NCBI GenBank assembly: GCA_034505795.1
Contig: JAPDQM010000007.1
Span: 1 to 64,000 of the forward strand
Length of the DNA stretch: 64,000 nucleotides
From: Thermofontimicrobium_A sp034505795
GTDB taxonomy: Bacteria > Zhuqueibacterota > Zhuqueibacteria > Thermofontimicrobiales > Thermofontimicrobiaceae
Direction: 5' to 3'
The position numbers were made by a program, and so were the translations under genes. Every line of letters starts with the position of its first letter. Position 1 is the first letter of the stretch. The notes under the pieces are model-generated. The model ran no database searches. It saw only the letters and a program-made list of their open reading frames with translations, and was not told where the DNA came from. Of the stretch, positions 44,656-54,440 are shown piece by piece.

Positions 44656-47544
44656 ATGAAACGAGTAATGTTCCCAATTTTGTGCATTCTTTCCGTGTTG
44701 ACGGGGTTGCTGCCATTGAGCTATGCCCAACAGCCCTGGTCCGATGAGATATTTATTTCCCAGGGCAATACACCGGATTTGGTGATCGATCCTTCCGACG
44801 GTCGTTTGCATCTTACCGTAATGACCAACAGTGGCGTAAAATATATTGTTACCAATTCAAAGGGTGCCATATTGAATCAAGAGATGGTGCCTAATACACA
44901 GAATGATCGAGGCCTGTGGAAGTTTGGTGCATCCTTAGCTATCGATAGTAAGAAAATGCCACATATCGGTTTTCGTGATAACGAATATGATGTTGTCTAC
45001 GATATTTATTATACCTACAAATCAGCGAGTGGTTGGTCCACACCTCTAAAAATCGCCGATAATATCTATCGTGGCTATATGGTTCGCCTGGCAGCGGATA
45101 GCACGGATCGCATCTATTTTGCGCATGGTGCAATTACCGATCAAGAAACGATTACCGGACCGGTTTATTATTATATCATTCAAAACAATAAAGTCGTTTT
45201 GAAGCAGACCAATATCAACCAGATTCGCGGGGATGAACGTTTTGAAATGGATGCTACCCGAGCTGGCATTGTGGAACTCGTAACCAGTGACTTTTCTTAT
45301 CCGCAGGAAGGTGGTCCCATTTTTTATTGGCGATCCAGTGCTCCAGGCGGTCAGTTGACTTATCGAGGAGACATCCATGCCGATGATGCACGGGGCGGCG
45401 CCAATGGCTCGACCGATTTATTTATCGATGCTACGGGCACTGTTCATGTCTGCTATGGGGCCGAAATCGATAATTCGGTGTATTTTCCACCCACCGTACG
45501 CTATGCCCGAATTGAGAACGGCGTGAAAGTCCGCGATACCAGAGTCACAGTTAGCGGAGAACTCACTGGCTGGAAAATACCAGTCGGTGTGGCCTCAATC
45601 GCTGCCAGCGAGGACGGCACCAAGGTTGTCGTTGCCTATCTAAAATCCGAAACTGGCCCCTTGATGGCACGGCTATCCGAAAACAGCGGGCTGAGTTGGG
45701 GTGAGCCGATACGTCTGGCAGATGGATGGGATACCGCGGATGCTCGTAATAAACATATCGTTCGCGCTTACCGCAGTAACTTTTATGTCCTCTACCCCTC
45801 TGCCAGTGGGGTGAAGCTGCGACATTTGCGATTGACCCCCAATGAAGTGCCTGTCGCTAAAGCTGGAGGCCCCTATAGTTCAACCGAGGGGACCGCAGTG
45901 ACCTTCAATGCTTCGACTTCAAGCGATCCCGATGGTGTGATCGTCAGTTACTATTGGGATTTTCAAGCGGATGGCACCTGGGATGATACTACGAGCACGC
46001 CGAACAGTACATTTGTCTATCAAGATGATTTTGTCGGGAAGATGAGACTCAAAGTTATTGACAATGAAGATGCATTCGCAGTGGATAGCGCGATGGTTAC
46101 CATCACCAATGTCGCCCCCAAAGCTGAAGCGGGTGGTCCTTATTCTGGCAAATGGAACACACCGATTCAATTTTTCGGCAGCGCGGTGGATCCGGGAACA
46201 AGGGATGTATTGACTTATCACTGGGATTTGGATAACGATGGCATTTTTGAAACCATTGGCCAGAATCCTCAAAAAAGCTATGCCCAGGGGGAGCGGCACA
46301 CGGTCTGGTTGAAGGCCATGGATGATGATGGTGGTGTAGGGATGGATTCTGCACTGGTTATCATTGCCAATGAGCCTCCGGTGGTCAGCCCGATCCCAGG
46401 ACAGTCGATCATCAAGGGACAGAGCTTCGCACAAATTAATCTGGATGATTATGTTAATGATCCCGATAATCCGGATGACCAGATCAACTGGCGCGTCATT
46501 AACAATGATTATGTCAATATCAGTATTGCTGACCGAATTGCGAAGATTACGGTGAAGAATGCCCAATGGGTTGGCAGCGATACGGTTCAATTCATTGCAA
46601 CGGACCCTGGCAATCGCTCAGATACCTCAACAACAGCGTTTACGGTGCAACCTTCCAACCAGCCGCCGCAAATTGCTCAAATTCCAGATCAGACGGTGCT
46701 GGAAAATGAGCGCTTTCAAGATATCAATCTAGATGATTTGGTCATCGACCCGGACAATGCTGACAGTGAATTGCGCTGGAGTGTTGTTGGCAACAAAGAG
46801 TTGCTGGTCACGATGAATAATCGACTGCTCCGTATTGCTGTGCCCGATTCTGAATGGCATGGTCAGGAAAAATTGACCTTTGTAGTCTCCGATCCAGGCG
46901 GTTTAAAAGATAGTACCCGCGCTATCTTCACAGTGATTGCACTGAACGATCCTCCGATTGTAACTCAAATTCCGGATCAAACCATTCTGCCGGGTGGAAC
47001 TTTTGCAGCAATCAAACTGGATGAATATGTTTTTGATGCTGATAATCAAAAAGAGGAACTGGTCTGGTCAGCTTTCGGTGCTATTCAATTGCAGGTCCAG
47101 ATTATTAATCGCATTGCTACTGTTGTCGTTCCCAATCCAGATTGGTTGGGCCAGGAGACGATTATTTTCTATGCCAAAGACCCCTGGGGATTAAGCGGCA
47201 GTTCTATTACTAACTTTGCGGTTAAGCAATCCACTACGGTGGATGCCGAAATGGGAAGCACACCAGTGGCTTTTGCCTTGCATCCCAATTATCCTAACCC
47301 ATTCAATCCGGAAACCTGGATCAGCTTTGATGTACCAGAGCCTACGGCAGTAAAAGTGGTGATCTACAATCGATTGGGTCAAAAAGTAAGAACTTTGGTG
47401 GATGAAACCAAACCAGCGGGACGCTATCAGGTTCGCTGGAACGGCTGTGATGACAACGGCCGGCGAGTATCGTCCGGCATCTATTTCTATCAACTGGAAA
47501 GCAGCAAATTCAATGCAACCCGAAAAATGATTCTTCTTATGTAA
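44656..47544 (+). CDS. Secreted PKD/Ig-repeat protein with C-terminal sorting domain
   Basis: The protein has about 962 residues from ATG 44656, which follows CAGGAG and gives the signal peptide MKRVMFPILCILSVLTGLLPLSYAQ. The N-terminal 350 residues look like a sialidase/BNR-type propeller (SWGEPIRLADGWDTADARNK). Two PKD domains follow (AGGPYSSTEGTAVTFNASTSSDPDG; AGGPYSGKWNTPIQFFGSA), then three cadherin-like repeats beginning PPxIxQIPDQT. The C-terminus is LHPNYPNPFNPETWISFDVP to the end, the FlgD-like sorting domain. It is likely a surface or released binding protein; I see no catalytic site. Confidence 0.85.
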   Translation: MKRVMFPILCILSVLTGLLPLSYAQQPWSDEIFISQGNTPDLVIDPSDGRLHLTVMTNSGVKYIVTNSKGAILNQEMVPNTQNDRGLWKFGASLAIDSKKMPHIGFRDNEYDVVYDIYYTYKSASGWSTPLKIADNIYRGYMVRLAADSTDRIYFAHGAITDQETITGPVYYYIIQNNKVVLKQTNINQIRGDERFEMDATRAGIVELVTSDFSYPQEGGPIFYWRSSAPGGQLTYRGDIHADDARGGANGSTDLFIDATGTVHVCYGAEIDNSVYFPPTVRYARIENGVKVRDTRVTVSGELTGWKIPVGVASIAASEDGTKVVVAYLKSETGPLMARLSENSGLSWGEPIRLADGWDTADARNKHIVRAYRSNFYVLYPSASGVKLRHLRLTPNEVPVAKAGGPYSSTEGTAVTFNASTSSDPDGVIVSYYWDFQADGTWDDTTSTPNSTFVYQDDFVGKMRLKVIDNEDAFAVDSAMVTITNVAPKAEAGGPYSGKWNTPIQFFGSAVDPGTRDVLTYHWDLDNDGIFETIGQNPQKSYAQGERHTVWLKAMDDDGGVGMDSALVIIANEPPVVSPIPGQSIIKGQSFAQINLDDYVNDPDNPDDQINWRVINNDYVNISIADRIAKITVKNAQWVGSDTVQFIATDPGNRSDTSTTAFTVQPSNQPPQIAQIPDQTVLENERFQDINLDDLVIDPDNADSELRWSVVGNKELLVTMNNRLLRIAVPDSEWHGQEKLTFVVSDPGGLKDSTRAIFTVIALNDPPIVTQIPDQTILPGGTFAAIKLDEYVFDADNQKEELVWSAFGAIQLQVQIINRIATVVVPNPDWLGQETIIFYAKDPWGLSGSSITNFAVKQSTTVDAEMGSTPVAFALHPNYPNPFNPETWISFDVPEPTAVKVVIYNRLGQKVRTLVDETKPAGRYQVRWNGCDDNGRRVSSGIYFYQLESSKFNATRKMILLM

Positions 47545-47602
47545 CAGCCAATAGTCAGGGCCGTCCTCCTCCCTGACTATTCTATCCTGTCACATTTCCA
47601 GA

Positions 47603-47628
47603 GCCGGGATTCTTATCCCGGCTTTTTT
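47603..47628 (+). terminator. Intrinsic terminator after the PKD-protein gene
   Basis: GCCGGGAT (47603-47610), loop TCTT, ATCCCGGC (47615-47622), then six T. A textbook rho-independent terminator 58 bases past the stop. Confidence 0.9.
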
Positions 47629-47935
47629 ATTTTTATTAAAACGCTGGGGTATAGCATGCAGGTATGCTTATTCTTCATGGGGAGCCTTCTGAATGGGCAT
47701 CTTGATGAGATTTTTTTTCATTTTTTTAAAATTATTCTTGATTCTTAGCTGAAAATTCTTTATTCTTTAGGTTCAAATTGGGGCTGCTGACTCTGGCGAG
47801 AGATTCTGGCGGATGATTAAGACATCATTCCGCTTTGGAAGCGAATGCAGGGGCAATGGCCAAAGCATCTGTTAAGAAGCATAAAAAGTCCCTATTCATA
47901 GCGGGACGCGAATCGATTAACGACAAGGCATCGGC
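47629..47935. other. Intergenic region before the beta-CASP gene
   Basis: About 307 bases without a gene. It is T-rich in its middle and holds the weak promoter at 47738-47766 and a small hairpin GTCCC/GGGAC (47889-47908) 27 bases before the start codon, which might affect ribosome access. Confidence 0.45.
47738..47766 (+). promoter_or_regulatory. Weak candidate promoter before the beta-CASP gene
   Basis: TTGATT (47738-47743), 17 bases, TATTCT (47761-47766), 170 bases upstream of the start. Confidence 0.4.
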
Positions 47936-49327
47936 ATGAAGATTCATTTTTTAGGAGCGACAAAAACAGTTACTGGCTCCATGCATATTCTGGAAATCAA
48001 TCATCAATATATACTGGTCGATTGCGGCCTCTATCAGGGACGCCGCGAAGAAGCGAATGATCGCAATCGAAATTTGCCCTTTGCGGCTGAGCGACTGGCG
48101 ACCATGGTCCTGTCGCATGCTCATATCGACCATTGCGGCAATATTCCTACCCTGGTAAAAAAAGGCTTTCAGGGAAAAATCCATACCATCGATGCCACAG
48201 TGGAGTTGTGTCGTCTGATGCTGGCGGACAGCGGGCATATTCAAGAAAAAGATATCGAGTACCTGAACAAAAAGCGTCAGCGGCGCGGCGAAAGCTTATT
48301 AATGCCACTTTATACCCAGGCCGATGCAGAAGCGGCTATGGAATTTTTTCAGCCGCATGAATATCATCGACCGTTCCAATTGCTGGATGGCGTGACGGCT
48401 ACGTTTTACGACGCTGGACACATTCTGGGTTCGGCGCTAACCAAATTTACAATTAAAGAAAATGGGCGCAGCTTCAATCTCGGGTATATTCTGGACCTGG
48501 GTCGGAAGAATTTGCCCATCCTGCGCGATCCGGAGCAACTGGCCGACCTGGATTATGTCATCATCGAGAGCACCTATGGTGGCCGAATTCATGATAGTAT
48601 CCTGGAAGTGGAAGAAAAATTAATTCAAATCATTCAACGAGCTATTGCTCGTAATGGCAAAATTATTATCCCCTCGTTTGCCCTGGAGCGCACTCAGGAA
48701 ATCGTTTATTGCTTGAACAATTTATGGAATAGCAAACGAGTGCCACAAATTCCTGTGTTTGTCGATAGCCCACTTGCCGTCAATGTTACCAGCGTTTTTA
48801 AAGAATATGAACAGTATTTTGACGAAGAAACGAAAGCGCTCATCAGGCAGAATGATGATCCCTTTGGATTCGCCAGGCTGAAATATGTCCGTGATGTGGA
48901 AGAATCGAAAAAATTGAACTCGCTGAAGGAACCCTGTATTATAATTTCGGCTTCAGGCATGTGCGAAACGGGCCGTATCTTGCATCATCTCAAGAATAAC
49001 ATTGAAAATCCTAACAACATCATTTTGATTGTCGGATTCATGGCGCAGAATACATTAGGACGGAAATTGGTGGAGAGATGGCCGGTGGTCAAGATCTTTG
49101 GTGAGGAATATCATCTAAATGCAGAGGTGGTAATTATGAATGCCTTTAGTGCCCATGCCGATCGCAATGATCTGCTGGCATACCTTCAGGGCACACAGAA
49201 AAAGCTGCGGCAGGCATTTCTGGTCCATGGCGAAGAGAAGCAAAGCCAACAATTGGCGGATGCCCTGGCCGAAACAGGATTCTCAAATATCATTATTCCT
49301 TCGATCGGCGACACTTATGAAGTTTAG
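47936..49327 (+). CDS. Metallo-beta-lactamase/beta-CASP RNA-processing exonuclease-like protein
   Basis: The 463-residue cytoplasmic protein has the MBL zinc motif SHAHIDHCGNIP (61-66), DAGHILGSA, the Asp ligand in ILDLGRKN, and the beta-CASP and RMMBL parts (PSFALERTQEIVY, FVDSPLAVNVTSVF, IIISASGMCETGRILHHL, NAFSAHADRNDLL). It resembles archaeal aCPSF/Ysh1 and bacterial YSH1-like proteins that cut or trim RNA 5' ends. The usual SGDLG is YILDLG here, keeping the ligand. The substrate in vivo is unknown. It stands alone between two terminator-flanked units. Confidence 0.88.
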   Translation: MKIHFLGATKTVTGSMHILEINHQYILVDCGLYQGRREEANDRNRNLPFAAERLATMVLSHAHIDHCGNIPTLVKKGFQGKIHTIDATVELCRLMLADSGHIQEKDIEYLNKKRQRRGESLLMPLYTQADAEAAMEFFQPHEYHRPFQLLDGVTATFYDAGHILGSALTKFTIKENGRSFNLGYILDLGRKNLPILRDPEQLADLDYVIIESTYGGRIHDSILEVEEKLIQIIQRAIARNGKIIIPSFALERTQEIVYCLNNLWNSKRVPQIPVFVDSPLAVNVTSVFKEYEQYFDEETKALIRQNDDPFGFARLKYVRDVEESKKLNSLKEPCIIISASGMCETGRILHHLKNNIENPNNIILIVGFMAQNTLGRKLVERWPVVKIFGEEYHLNAEVVIMNAFSAHADRNDLLAYLQGTQKKLRQAFLVHGEEKQSQQLADALAETGFSNIIIPSIGDTYEV

Positions 49328-49522
49328 CCTGAAGGCGCTGCGCGCATTTGGGTGCCGCGTGATTGCAAAAATTAAAGCCTTTTGTAGCTGGTTCCGGCTG
49401 AACAGTCAGTCCCAGCGCCACGCTGCTGGCATAGCTGGTACCTCAGGCTTATTCTGAAGCCTGGCATGTTGGAGGTAGACGTTCAGCTCGGCTAATAAAT
49501 GTTACTCTGTGAGGATTCAAAA

Positions 49523-50614
49523 ATGAAAGTACCTAAGCGAATTGGAATCTTGACTGGTGGCGGTGATTGCCCCGGTCTGAATGCAGTCATCCGAGCAGTA
49601 GTCAAAACTGCAGTGAATGATTATCATATGTCCGTGGTCGGTTTTCTGGATGGTTTTGAAGGATTGGTCGAGAACAAATTCATTAACTTGAGTTCCGATA
49701 ATGTTTCGGGCATCTTAACACGTGGTGGCACCATTCTTGGTACCAGCAACATCGCCGATCCCTTCAATTATCGGGTTCTTGAGGGCGGCAAATACGAATA
49801 CCGGGATCGCTCCGATCAGGCGCTTAAAACATACGAAGATCACGGCCTAGAAGCGCTGGTTTGCATTGGAGGTGATGGGACGATGGTGGTCTCTCATAAG
49901 CTGATGCAGAAGAAGATTCCCGTTGTTGGCATTCCGAAAACCATCGATAATGATCTTTTTGGCACCGATGTGACCTTTGGCTTCGATTCGGCATTGACGA
50001 CAGCCACCGAAGCCATCGACAAAATTCACACTACGGCGCAATCGCATCATCGGGTGATGGTGGTTGAAGTAATGGGGCGCTATGCTGGCTGGCTGGCGTT
50101 ATGTTCTGGCATTGCTGGAGGCGGCGACATTATTTTGATTCCTGAAATTCCCTATGAAGTCGATAGTATTATCGCCGAAATAAAAAGCCGCAAATATCGT
50201 GGGCGCTATTTCAGTATTTTGGTAGTGGGTGAAGGCGCCAAACGCAAAGGCGGTGAACTGGTAGTGCAGAAAAAAATCGATGGCAGTCCCGAGCCAATCA
50301 GGTTAGGAGGCGTAGGCCACAAAGTGGCCCGAGAGATTGAAGAAAAGCTCGATGTTGAGACACGCGTAACGATTCTGGGGCATTTGCTGCGCGGGGGCGT
50401 CCCCACGCCAGCCGATCGTTTGTTGGCCACGCGCTTTGGTTACGCGGCAGTCAAACAACTGGCACAAGGCAGCTTTGGCAAAATGGTCGCCCTGCGAGGC
50501 AATGAAATTGTCACGGTTGCTATCGAAGAAATTGCCGGCAAAACACGCACCGTGCCTCCGGACTCGCCACTGATTGCACTGGCTCGTTCCGTTGGCACAT
50601 GTTTGGGCGATTAG
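49523..50614 (+). CDS. pfkA: 6-phosphofructokinase
   Basis: The 363-residue enzyme phosphorylates fructose 6-phosphate to fructose 1,6-bisphosphate. ATG 49523 follows GAGG by 8 bases; the frame is open for 8 more codons. Motifs: GILTGGGDCPGLNAVIR, VCIGGDGTMV, GIPKTIDNDLFG, VEVMGRYAGWLAL, HLLRGGVPTPADRL. GGDGT carries the Gly associated with ATP use, whereas PKTIDND carries the Lys found in PPi-dependent and group III enzymes. The phosphoryl donor is therefore best predicted as ATP, with a group III-like background. It probably lacks classic allosteric control, as in that group; this is inferred. Confidence 0.92.
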   Translation: MKVPKRIGILTGGGDCPGLNAVIRAVVKTAVNDYHMSVVGFLDGFEGLVENKFINLSSDNVSGILTRGGTILGTSNIADPFNYRVLEGGKYEYRDRSDQALKTYEDHGLEALVCIGGDGTMVVSHKLMQKKIPVVGIPKTIDNDLFGTDVTFGFDSALTTATEAIDKIHTTAQSHHRVMVVEVMGRYAGWLALCSGIAGGGDIILIPEIPYEVDSIIAEIKSRKYRGRYFSILVVGEGAKRKGGELVVQKKIDGSPEPIRLGGVGHKVAREIEEKLDVETRVTILGHLLRGGVPTPADRLLATRFGYAAVKQLAQGSFGKMVALRGNEIVTVAIEEIAGKTRTVPPDSPLIALARSVGTCLGD

Positions 50615-50652
50615 CGGCTGAATGAAATAGCTGCCGGAAACGCACAATTTAG

Positions 50653-50684
50653 AACGGCGCAGAGGTGGCTGGCTCTGCGCCGTT
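50653..50684. terminator. Bidirectional stem-loop between pfkA and elbB
   Basis: AACGGCGCAGAG (50653-50664) and CTCTGCGCCGTT (50673-50684) form a perfect 12-base stem around an 8-base loop, between the convergent phosphofructokinase and ElbB genes. It has no long T-run, but its position and stability fit a shared terminator. Confidence 0.65.
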
Positions 50685-50704
50685 TGCGTTGTTGCCAAGC
50701 ACGA

Positions 50705-51379
50705 CTATTTGGTCATCTCTAAAACTTTTAGCACGCATTTTTCGATGCCTCGGGCCACATGAGCAATCGTCGGACCCAACATATATGCGGGTGTGGAAAC
50801 GATCTTGTTGACTTCATCGGTGACGATTTCGTCCACTTTTGCATTGACATGCTTCCCCCCCATTGACTCGATGGCGGCTGCGGTGGCAGAATCATTACCT
50901 ATGGTCAATAGCGGATGATACGCAGCCAGAACTTTGGCGGCGATCACCGGCGCGATGCAGATGAATCCCATCGGCTTTTTTGCCTGGTGCAGCGCTAAGA
51001 TCAATTGTTCGACCTCAGCATTCACTTTGCATTTGTCGCCATCCACGGCAAAGGTGCACAAATTTTTAGCTGCGCCATAGCCGCCGGGAAAAATAACTGC
51101 GTCAATCTCTTTCGGATCTACTTGTTTCAAACTTTTGATCTCTCCCCGAGCGATGCGAGCCGCCTCGATCAACACATTCCGCACTTCGTTCGCAGCGGGT
51201 TCGCCTTTCAGGTGGTTGATCACATGCATCTGTCTTATATCTGGTGCCATGCAAATGATGGTCGCTCCCGCTTGATCCAAGTTCAGCAGCGTAAGCACTG
51301 CTTCATGAATCTCTGCGCCATCGTATACACCGCATCCCGATAACACGACTCCGATTCGTTTGCGATTGTATAGTGCCAT
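50705..51379 (-). CDS. elbB: ElbB-like glyoxalase (DJ-1/PfpI superfamily)
   Basis: The 224-residue protein is of the class I glutamine amidotransferase-like ElbB family: IGVVLSGCGVYDGAEIHEAVLTL, DAVIFPGGYGAAKNLCTFA, PMGFICIAPVIAAKVL, GNDSATAAAIESMGGKHV. E. coli ElbB has glyoxalase activity and a reported link to isoprenoid production. The catalytic-elbow Cys is in GFICIAP. A GGAGG site precedes ATG 51379, and the promoter at 51463-51491 drives it. Confidence 0.9.
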   Translation of the reverse strand: MALYNRKRIGVVLSGCGVYDGAEIHEAVLTLLNLDQAGATIICMAPDIRQMHVINHLKGEPAANEVRNVLIEAARIARGEIKSLKQVDPKEIDAVIFPGGYGAAKNLCTFAVDGDKCKVNAEVEQLILALHQAKKPMGFICIAPVIAAKVLAAYHPLLTIGNDSATAAAIESMGGKHVNAKVDEIVTDEVNKIVSTPAYMLGPTIAHVARGIEKCVLKVLEMTK

Positions 51380-51462
51380 CGCCCATCCTCCTGATAATGA
51401 TGTGCATTTTTTTAAAACATATTGGAGATTATTTCAAAATCCAGCCAGATAATTTCATCAAT

Positions 51463-51491
51463 AATATAGCTAAAAGAGATTTTGCTGTCAA
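51463..51491 (-). promoter_or_regulatory. Promoter of elbB
   Basis: Minus-strand TTGACA (51486-51491), 17 bases, TATATT (51463-51468), 84 bases upstream of the start. It is divergent from the GH3 promoter 40 bases away. Confidence 0.8.
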
Positions 51492-51530
51492 CAAAAAAAT
51501 TGGATTGCTGGCAAAAATAAAATATTTGAC

Positions 51531-51559
51531 TTGACAATTTGAGAATTTGGAGCTATATT
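51531..51559 (+). promoter_or_regulatory. Promoter of the GH3 gene
   Basis: TTGACA (51531-51536), 17 bases, TATATT (51554-51559), 132 bases before the chosen start. No LacI-type palindrome lies near it, so it may be constitutive or regulated by something else. Confidence 0.8.
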
Positions 51560-51690
51560 ACCCAGCAAAAATTGCCTTGGGAACTTTGTTCGTGAAATAA
51601 TTCACTCTGCTGGTCAATCTTACAGTGACAGCTAATACACTTCCTGACATTTTTGCCACCACTATTTTCAGTCCTGCAGGCGGAGGCAGC

Positions 51691-54318
51691 ATGAAAATCA
51701 TGGTCCCTGTTCATTTATTTTTACTTTTTGTTTGGAGTCTTAGCGCGACGGCCCAACAACCGCTATTTCTTGATCCCTCAGCACCAATCGATGATCGAGT
51801 TACCGATCTGGTCTCGCGTCTGACGCTGGAAGAGAGAGTCTCTCAGATGGTTTATAATGCGCCAGCCATCGAACGCCTGGGCATTCCTGCTTATAACTGG
51901 TGGAATGAATGCCTCCATGGGGTGGCACGAGCGGGCATCGCCACGGTCTTTCCACAAGCTATTGGGCTGGCGGCCACCTGGGATACGAATCTGATATTTG
52001 AGGTTGCCAGTACGATCTCTACTGAAGCCCGAGCGAAACACCATGAATTTGTGCGGAACGGAGAACGTGGCATCTACCAGGGGCTTACCTTCTGGTCGCC
52101 CAATATTAACATTTTTCGTGATCCGCGCTGGGGACGAGGTCAGGAAACCTATGGCGAGGATCCCTATCTCACGGCGCGCATGGGAGTCGCGTTCGTTAAG
52201 GGCTTGCAGGGGAATGATCCCCGCTATCTCAAAGTCGTTGCAACACCGAAGCATTTTGCCGTACATAGCGGACCTGAGCCCGACCGCCACCACTTCGATG
52301 CCTACACCTCTGAGCAGGACCTGCGCGAAACCTATCTGCCGGCATTCGAAGCCTGCGTGACAGAGGCCAATGCCCAATCGATCATGGGGGCTTATAATCG
52401 TTTCCGTGGCGAAGCGTGCTGCGCCAGCCAGAAGCTATTGCACGATATTTTGCGCCGAGAATGGGGATTTACAGGATATGTGGTTTCCGACTGCGGCGCG
52501 ATCCGAGATATATTTGCTGATCACAAGATGGTGGCCACGCCTGAGGAAGCGGCAGCCATCGCTGTGAAAGCTGGCTGCGACCTCAATTGCGGCAATATCT
52601 ATCCGCATCTGATTCGAGCTGTGCAGCAGGGGCTGATTAGCGAAAACGAAATCACGTTGGCGGTGAAGCGGTTGTTCAAAGCGCGCTTTCTGCTGGGCAT
52701 GTTCGATCCACCCGAACAAGTGCCATTCGCACAAACGCCTTATGAATTAAACGATTGCTCAGCCCATCGACAACTTGCACTGCAAACGGCGCGGGAATCG
52801 CTTGTTCTACTGAAAAATGATCAACATGTATTACCTCTCTCCAGGAAACTAAAATCCATTGCTGTGGTTGGCCCAAATGCTGATGATGTTCCGGTGCTGT
52901 TGGGCAATTACGAGGGCACGCCATCAGCCCCAGTCACGATTCTGGAGGGAATCCAGCGTAAACTGGCCCCTGAGACGGAATTGATCTTTCGCCATGGCTG
53001 CGACCTCGTGTACCCTACCATCGCCACACTCCATCCCATACCGGCTTCGGCGCTTAAGCCGCCGGCCGAATTTGCCGATCAATCAGGTGTTCGCGCGGAA
53101 TTTTTTGACAACATGGATCTGGCAGGTGAGCCAGTCCATATTTTGTTCAACCAAAATATTGATTTGAATTGGAAGTTCAAATCTCCACCACCAGGAATGC
53201 AGCCATTTCATTTCTCTACGCGCTGGCGTGGAATTCTGGTGCCGCCGATCACGGGCAACTACGAGCTTGGAGTTACCAGCGATGATGGCTTTCGACTTTA
53301 TTTAAATGATGTATTATTTTTGGAGGATTGGACACATCATGCACCTCGCACCAGTCGCAAAAGCATTTGGTTAGAGGCAAGCCGAGAGTATCCCTTTCAA
53401 CTGGATTTTTACCAGAATCTCGGAGGTGCCTTGTGCCAATTTGGCTGGCTGAAGCCCGGAGATCCAGAGTTATTTTTCAAAGCCGTGGATGATGAATTCC
53501 AGCAAACGGTTGCTGCGGCTGCCAAAGCCGATGTGATCATCATGATTGGGGGCATTCATCCCCAATTAGAAGGTGAAGAAATGGATGTCGATGCTGCTGG
53601 TTTTAAAGGCGGCGATCGCACCACCCTGGATCTGCCGGCAATTCAGGAAAAGCTCTTGCAGGCGCTGCATGCCACCGGCAAACCAGTAGTCCTGGTGCTG
53701 CTGAGCGGAAGCGCCCTGGCGGTCAATTGGGCCAAGGAACATATTCCGGCTATCATTCAAGCGTGGTATCCAGGTGGCGAAGGCGGCACCGCAGTAGCCG
53801 ACGTGCTGTTCGGCGATTACAATCCGGCTGGACGGCTGCCAGTGACTTTTTACCGTTCGGTGGATGACCTACCGCCGTTCGAGGATTACAATATGACCAA
53901 TCGCACCTATCGCTATTTCAAAGGCGAACCGCTATATCCATTTGGGTATGGTTTGAGCTATACCCGGTTCAAATACCAGAATCTCAAAATTGAGCCCCGG
54001 AAAATTCAACCCGATCAGAATGCGCTGGTAACGATTGACGTGCAGAATGCTGGAGCTCTAGCCGGCGATGAGGTGGTTCAATTGTACGTTTCAGACCGCG
54101 AAAGCAGTCAGCCGCGGCCGATAAAGTCACTAAGAGGTTTCCAGCGAATTCACTTGCTGCCTGGCGAGCAACGAACCGTGACATTCATGCTAACGCCACG
54201 CGATCTATCGCTCTATCACGAAACGCAAGGCTGGTTGGTCGAACCGGGTGAATTTGAGATCATGGTTGGTGGGAATTCGGTCACTGGTCTCAAAAACAAG
54301 CTCATTGTGAAACCATGA
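51691..54318 (+). CDS. GH3 beta-glycosidase with PA14 insert (beta-glucosidase/beta-xylosidase), secreted
   Basis: The protein has about 875 residues from ATG 51691, which follows GGAGG and starts a signal peptide ending SATAQ. GH3 N-terminal barrel: YNWWNECLHGVARAG, NINIFRDPRWGRGQETYGEDP, KHFAVHSGPEPDRHHFD, and the nucleophile Asp in YVVSDCGAIRDI (about 267). A PA14 carbohydrate-binding domain (about 466-590, GNYELGVTSDDGFRLYLND) is inserted in the second domain. A C-terminal fibronectin III-like domain (PFGYGLSYTRFKYQNL) follows. The NWWNECLHGVAR sequence is common in GH3 enzymes annotated as xylosidases, so xylo-oligosaccharides are a reasonable guess given the GH8 neighbour. It is probably periplasmic. 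Confidence 0.92.
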   Translation: MKIMVPVHLFLLFVWSLSATAQQPLFLDPSAPIDDRVTDLVSRLTLEERVSQMVYNAPAIERLGIPAYNWWNECLHGVARAGIATVFPQAIGLAATWDTNLIFEVASTISTEARAKHHEFVRNGERGIYQGLTFWSPNINIFRDPRWGRGQETYGEDPYLTARMGVAFVKGLQGNDPRYLKVVATPKHFAVHSGPEPDRHHFDAYTSEQDLRETYLPAFEACVTEANAQSIMGAYNRFRGEACCASQKLLHDILRREWGFTGYVVSDCGAIRDIFADHKMVATPEEAAAIAVKAGCDLNCGNIYPHLIRAVQQGLISENEITLAVKRLFKARFLLGMFDPPEQVPFAQTPYELNDCSAHRQLALQTARESLVLLKNDQHVLPLSRKLKSIAVVGPNADDVPVLLGNYEGTPSAPVTILEGIQRKLAPETELIFRHGCDLVYPTIATLHPIPASALKPPAEFADQSGVRAEFFDNMDLAGEPVHILFNQNIDLNWKFKSPPPGMQPFHFSTRWRGILVPPITGNYELGVTSDDGFRLYLNDVLFLEDWTHHAPRTSRKSIWLEASREYPFQLDFYQNLGGALCQFGWLKPGDPELFFKAVDDEFQQTVAAAAKADVIIMIGGIHPQLEGEEMDVDAAGFKGGDRTTLDLPAIQEKLLQALHATGKPVVLVLLSGSALAVNWAKEHIPAIIQAWYPGGEGGTAVADVLFGDYNPAGRLPVTFYRSVDDLPPFEDYNMTNRTYRYFKGEPLYPFGYGLSYTRFKYQNLKIEPRKIQPDQNALVTIDVQNAGALAGDEVVQLYVSDRESSQPRPIKSLRGFQRIHLLPGEQRTVTFMLTPRDLSLYHETQGWLVEPGEFEIMVGGNSVTGLKNKLIVKP

Positions 54319-54377
54319 ATGTCGCATTGCAAAAAATTTATCAGTTGAATTTAGCAACTCATCTTTAGTATCCGAGT

Positions 54378-54405
54378 TGATAATTTTATGTCCAATACGA
54401 TAATG
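54378..54405 (+). promoter_or_regulatory. Weak candidate promoter before the GH97 gene
   Basis: TTGATA (54378-54383), 16 bases, GATAAT (54400-54405), in the 122-base gap after the GH3 gene. Confidence 0.35.
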
Positions 54406-54440
54406 ATGCATATCAAAAATCTACTGTTCAGGAGCAAAAA

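Noticed and set aside
45919..46590. 223-codon minus-strand frame opposite the PKD protein
   Set aside because: Shadow of repeated PKD/cadherin codons; no signal, motif or start site of its own.
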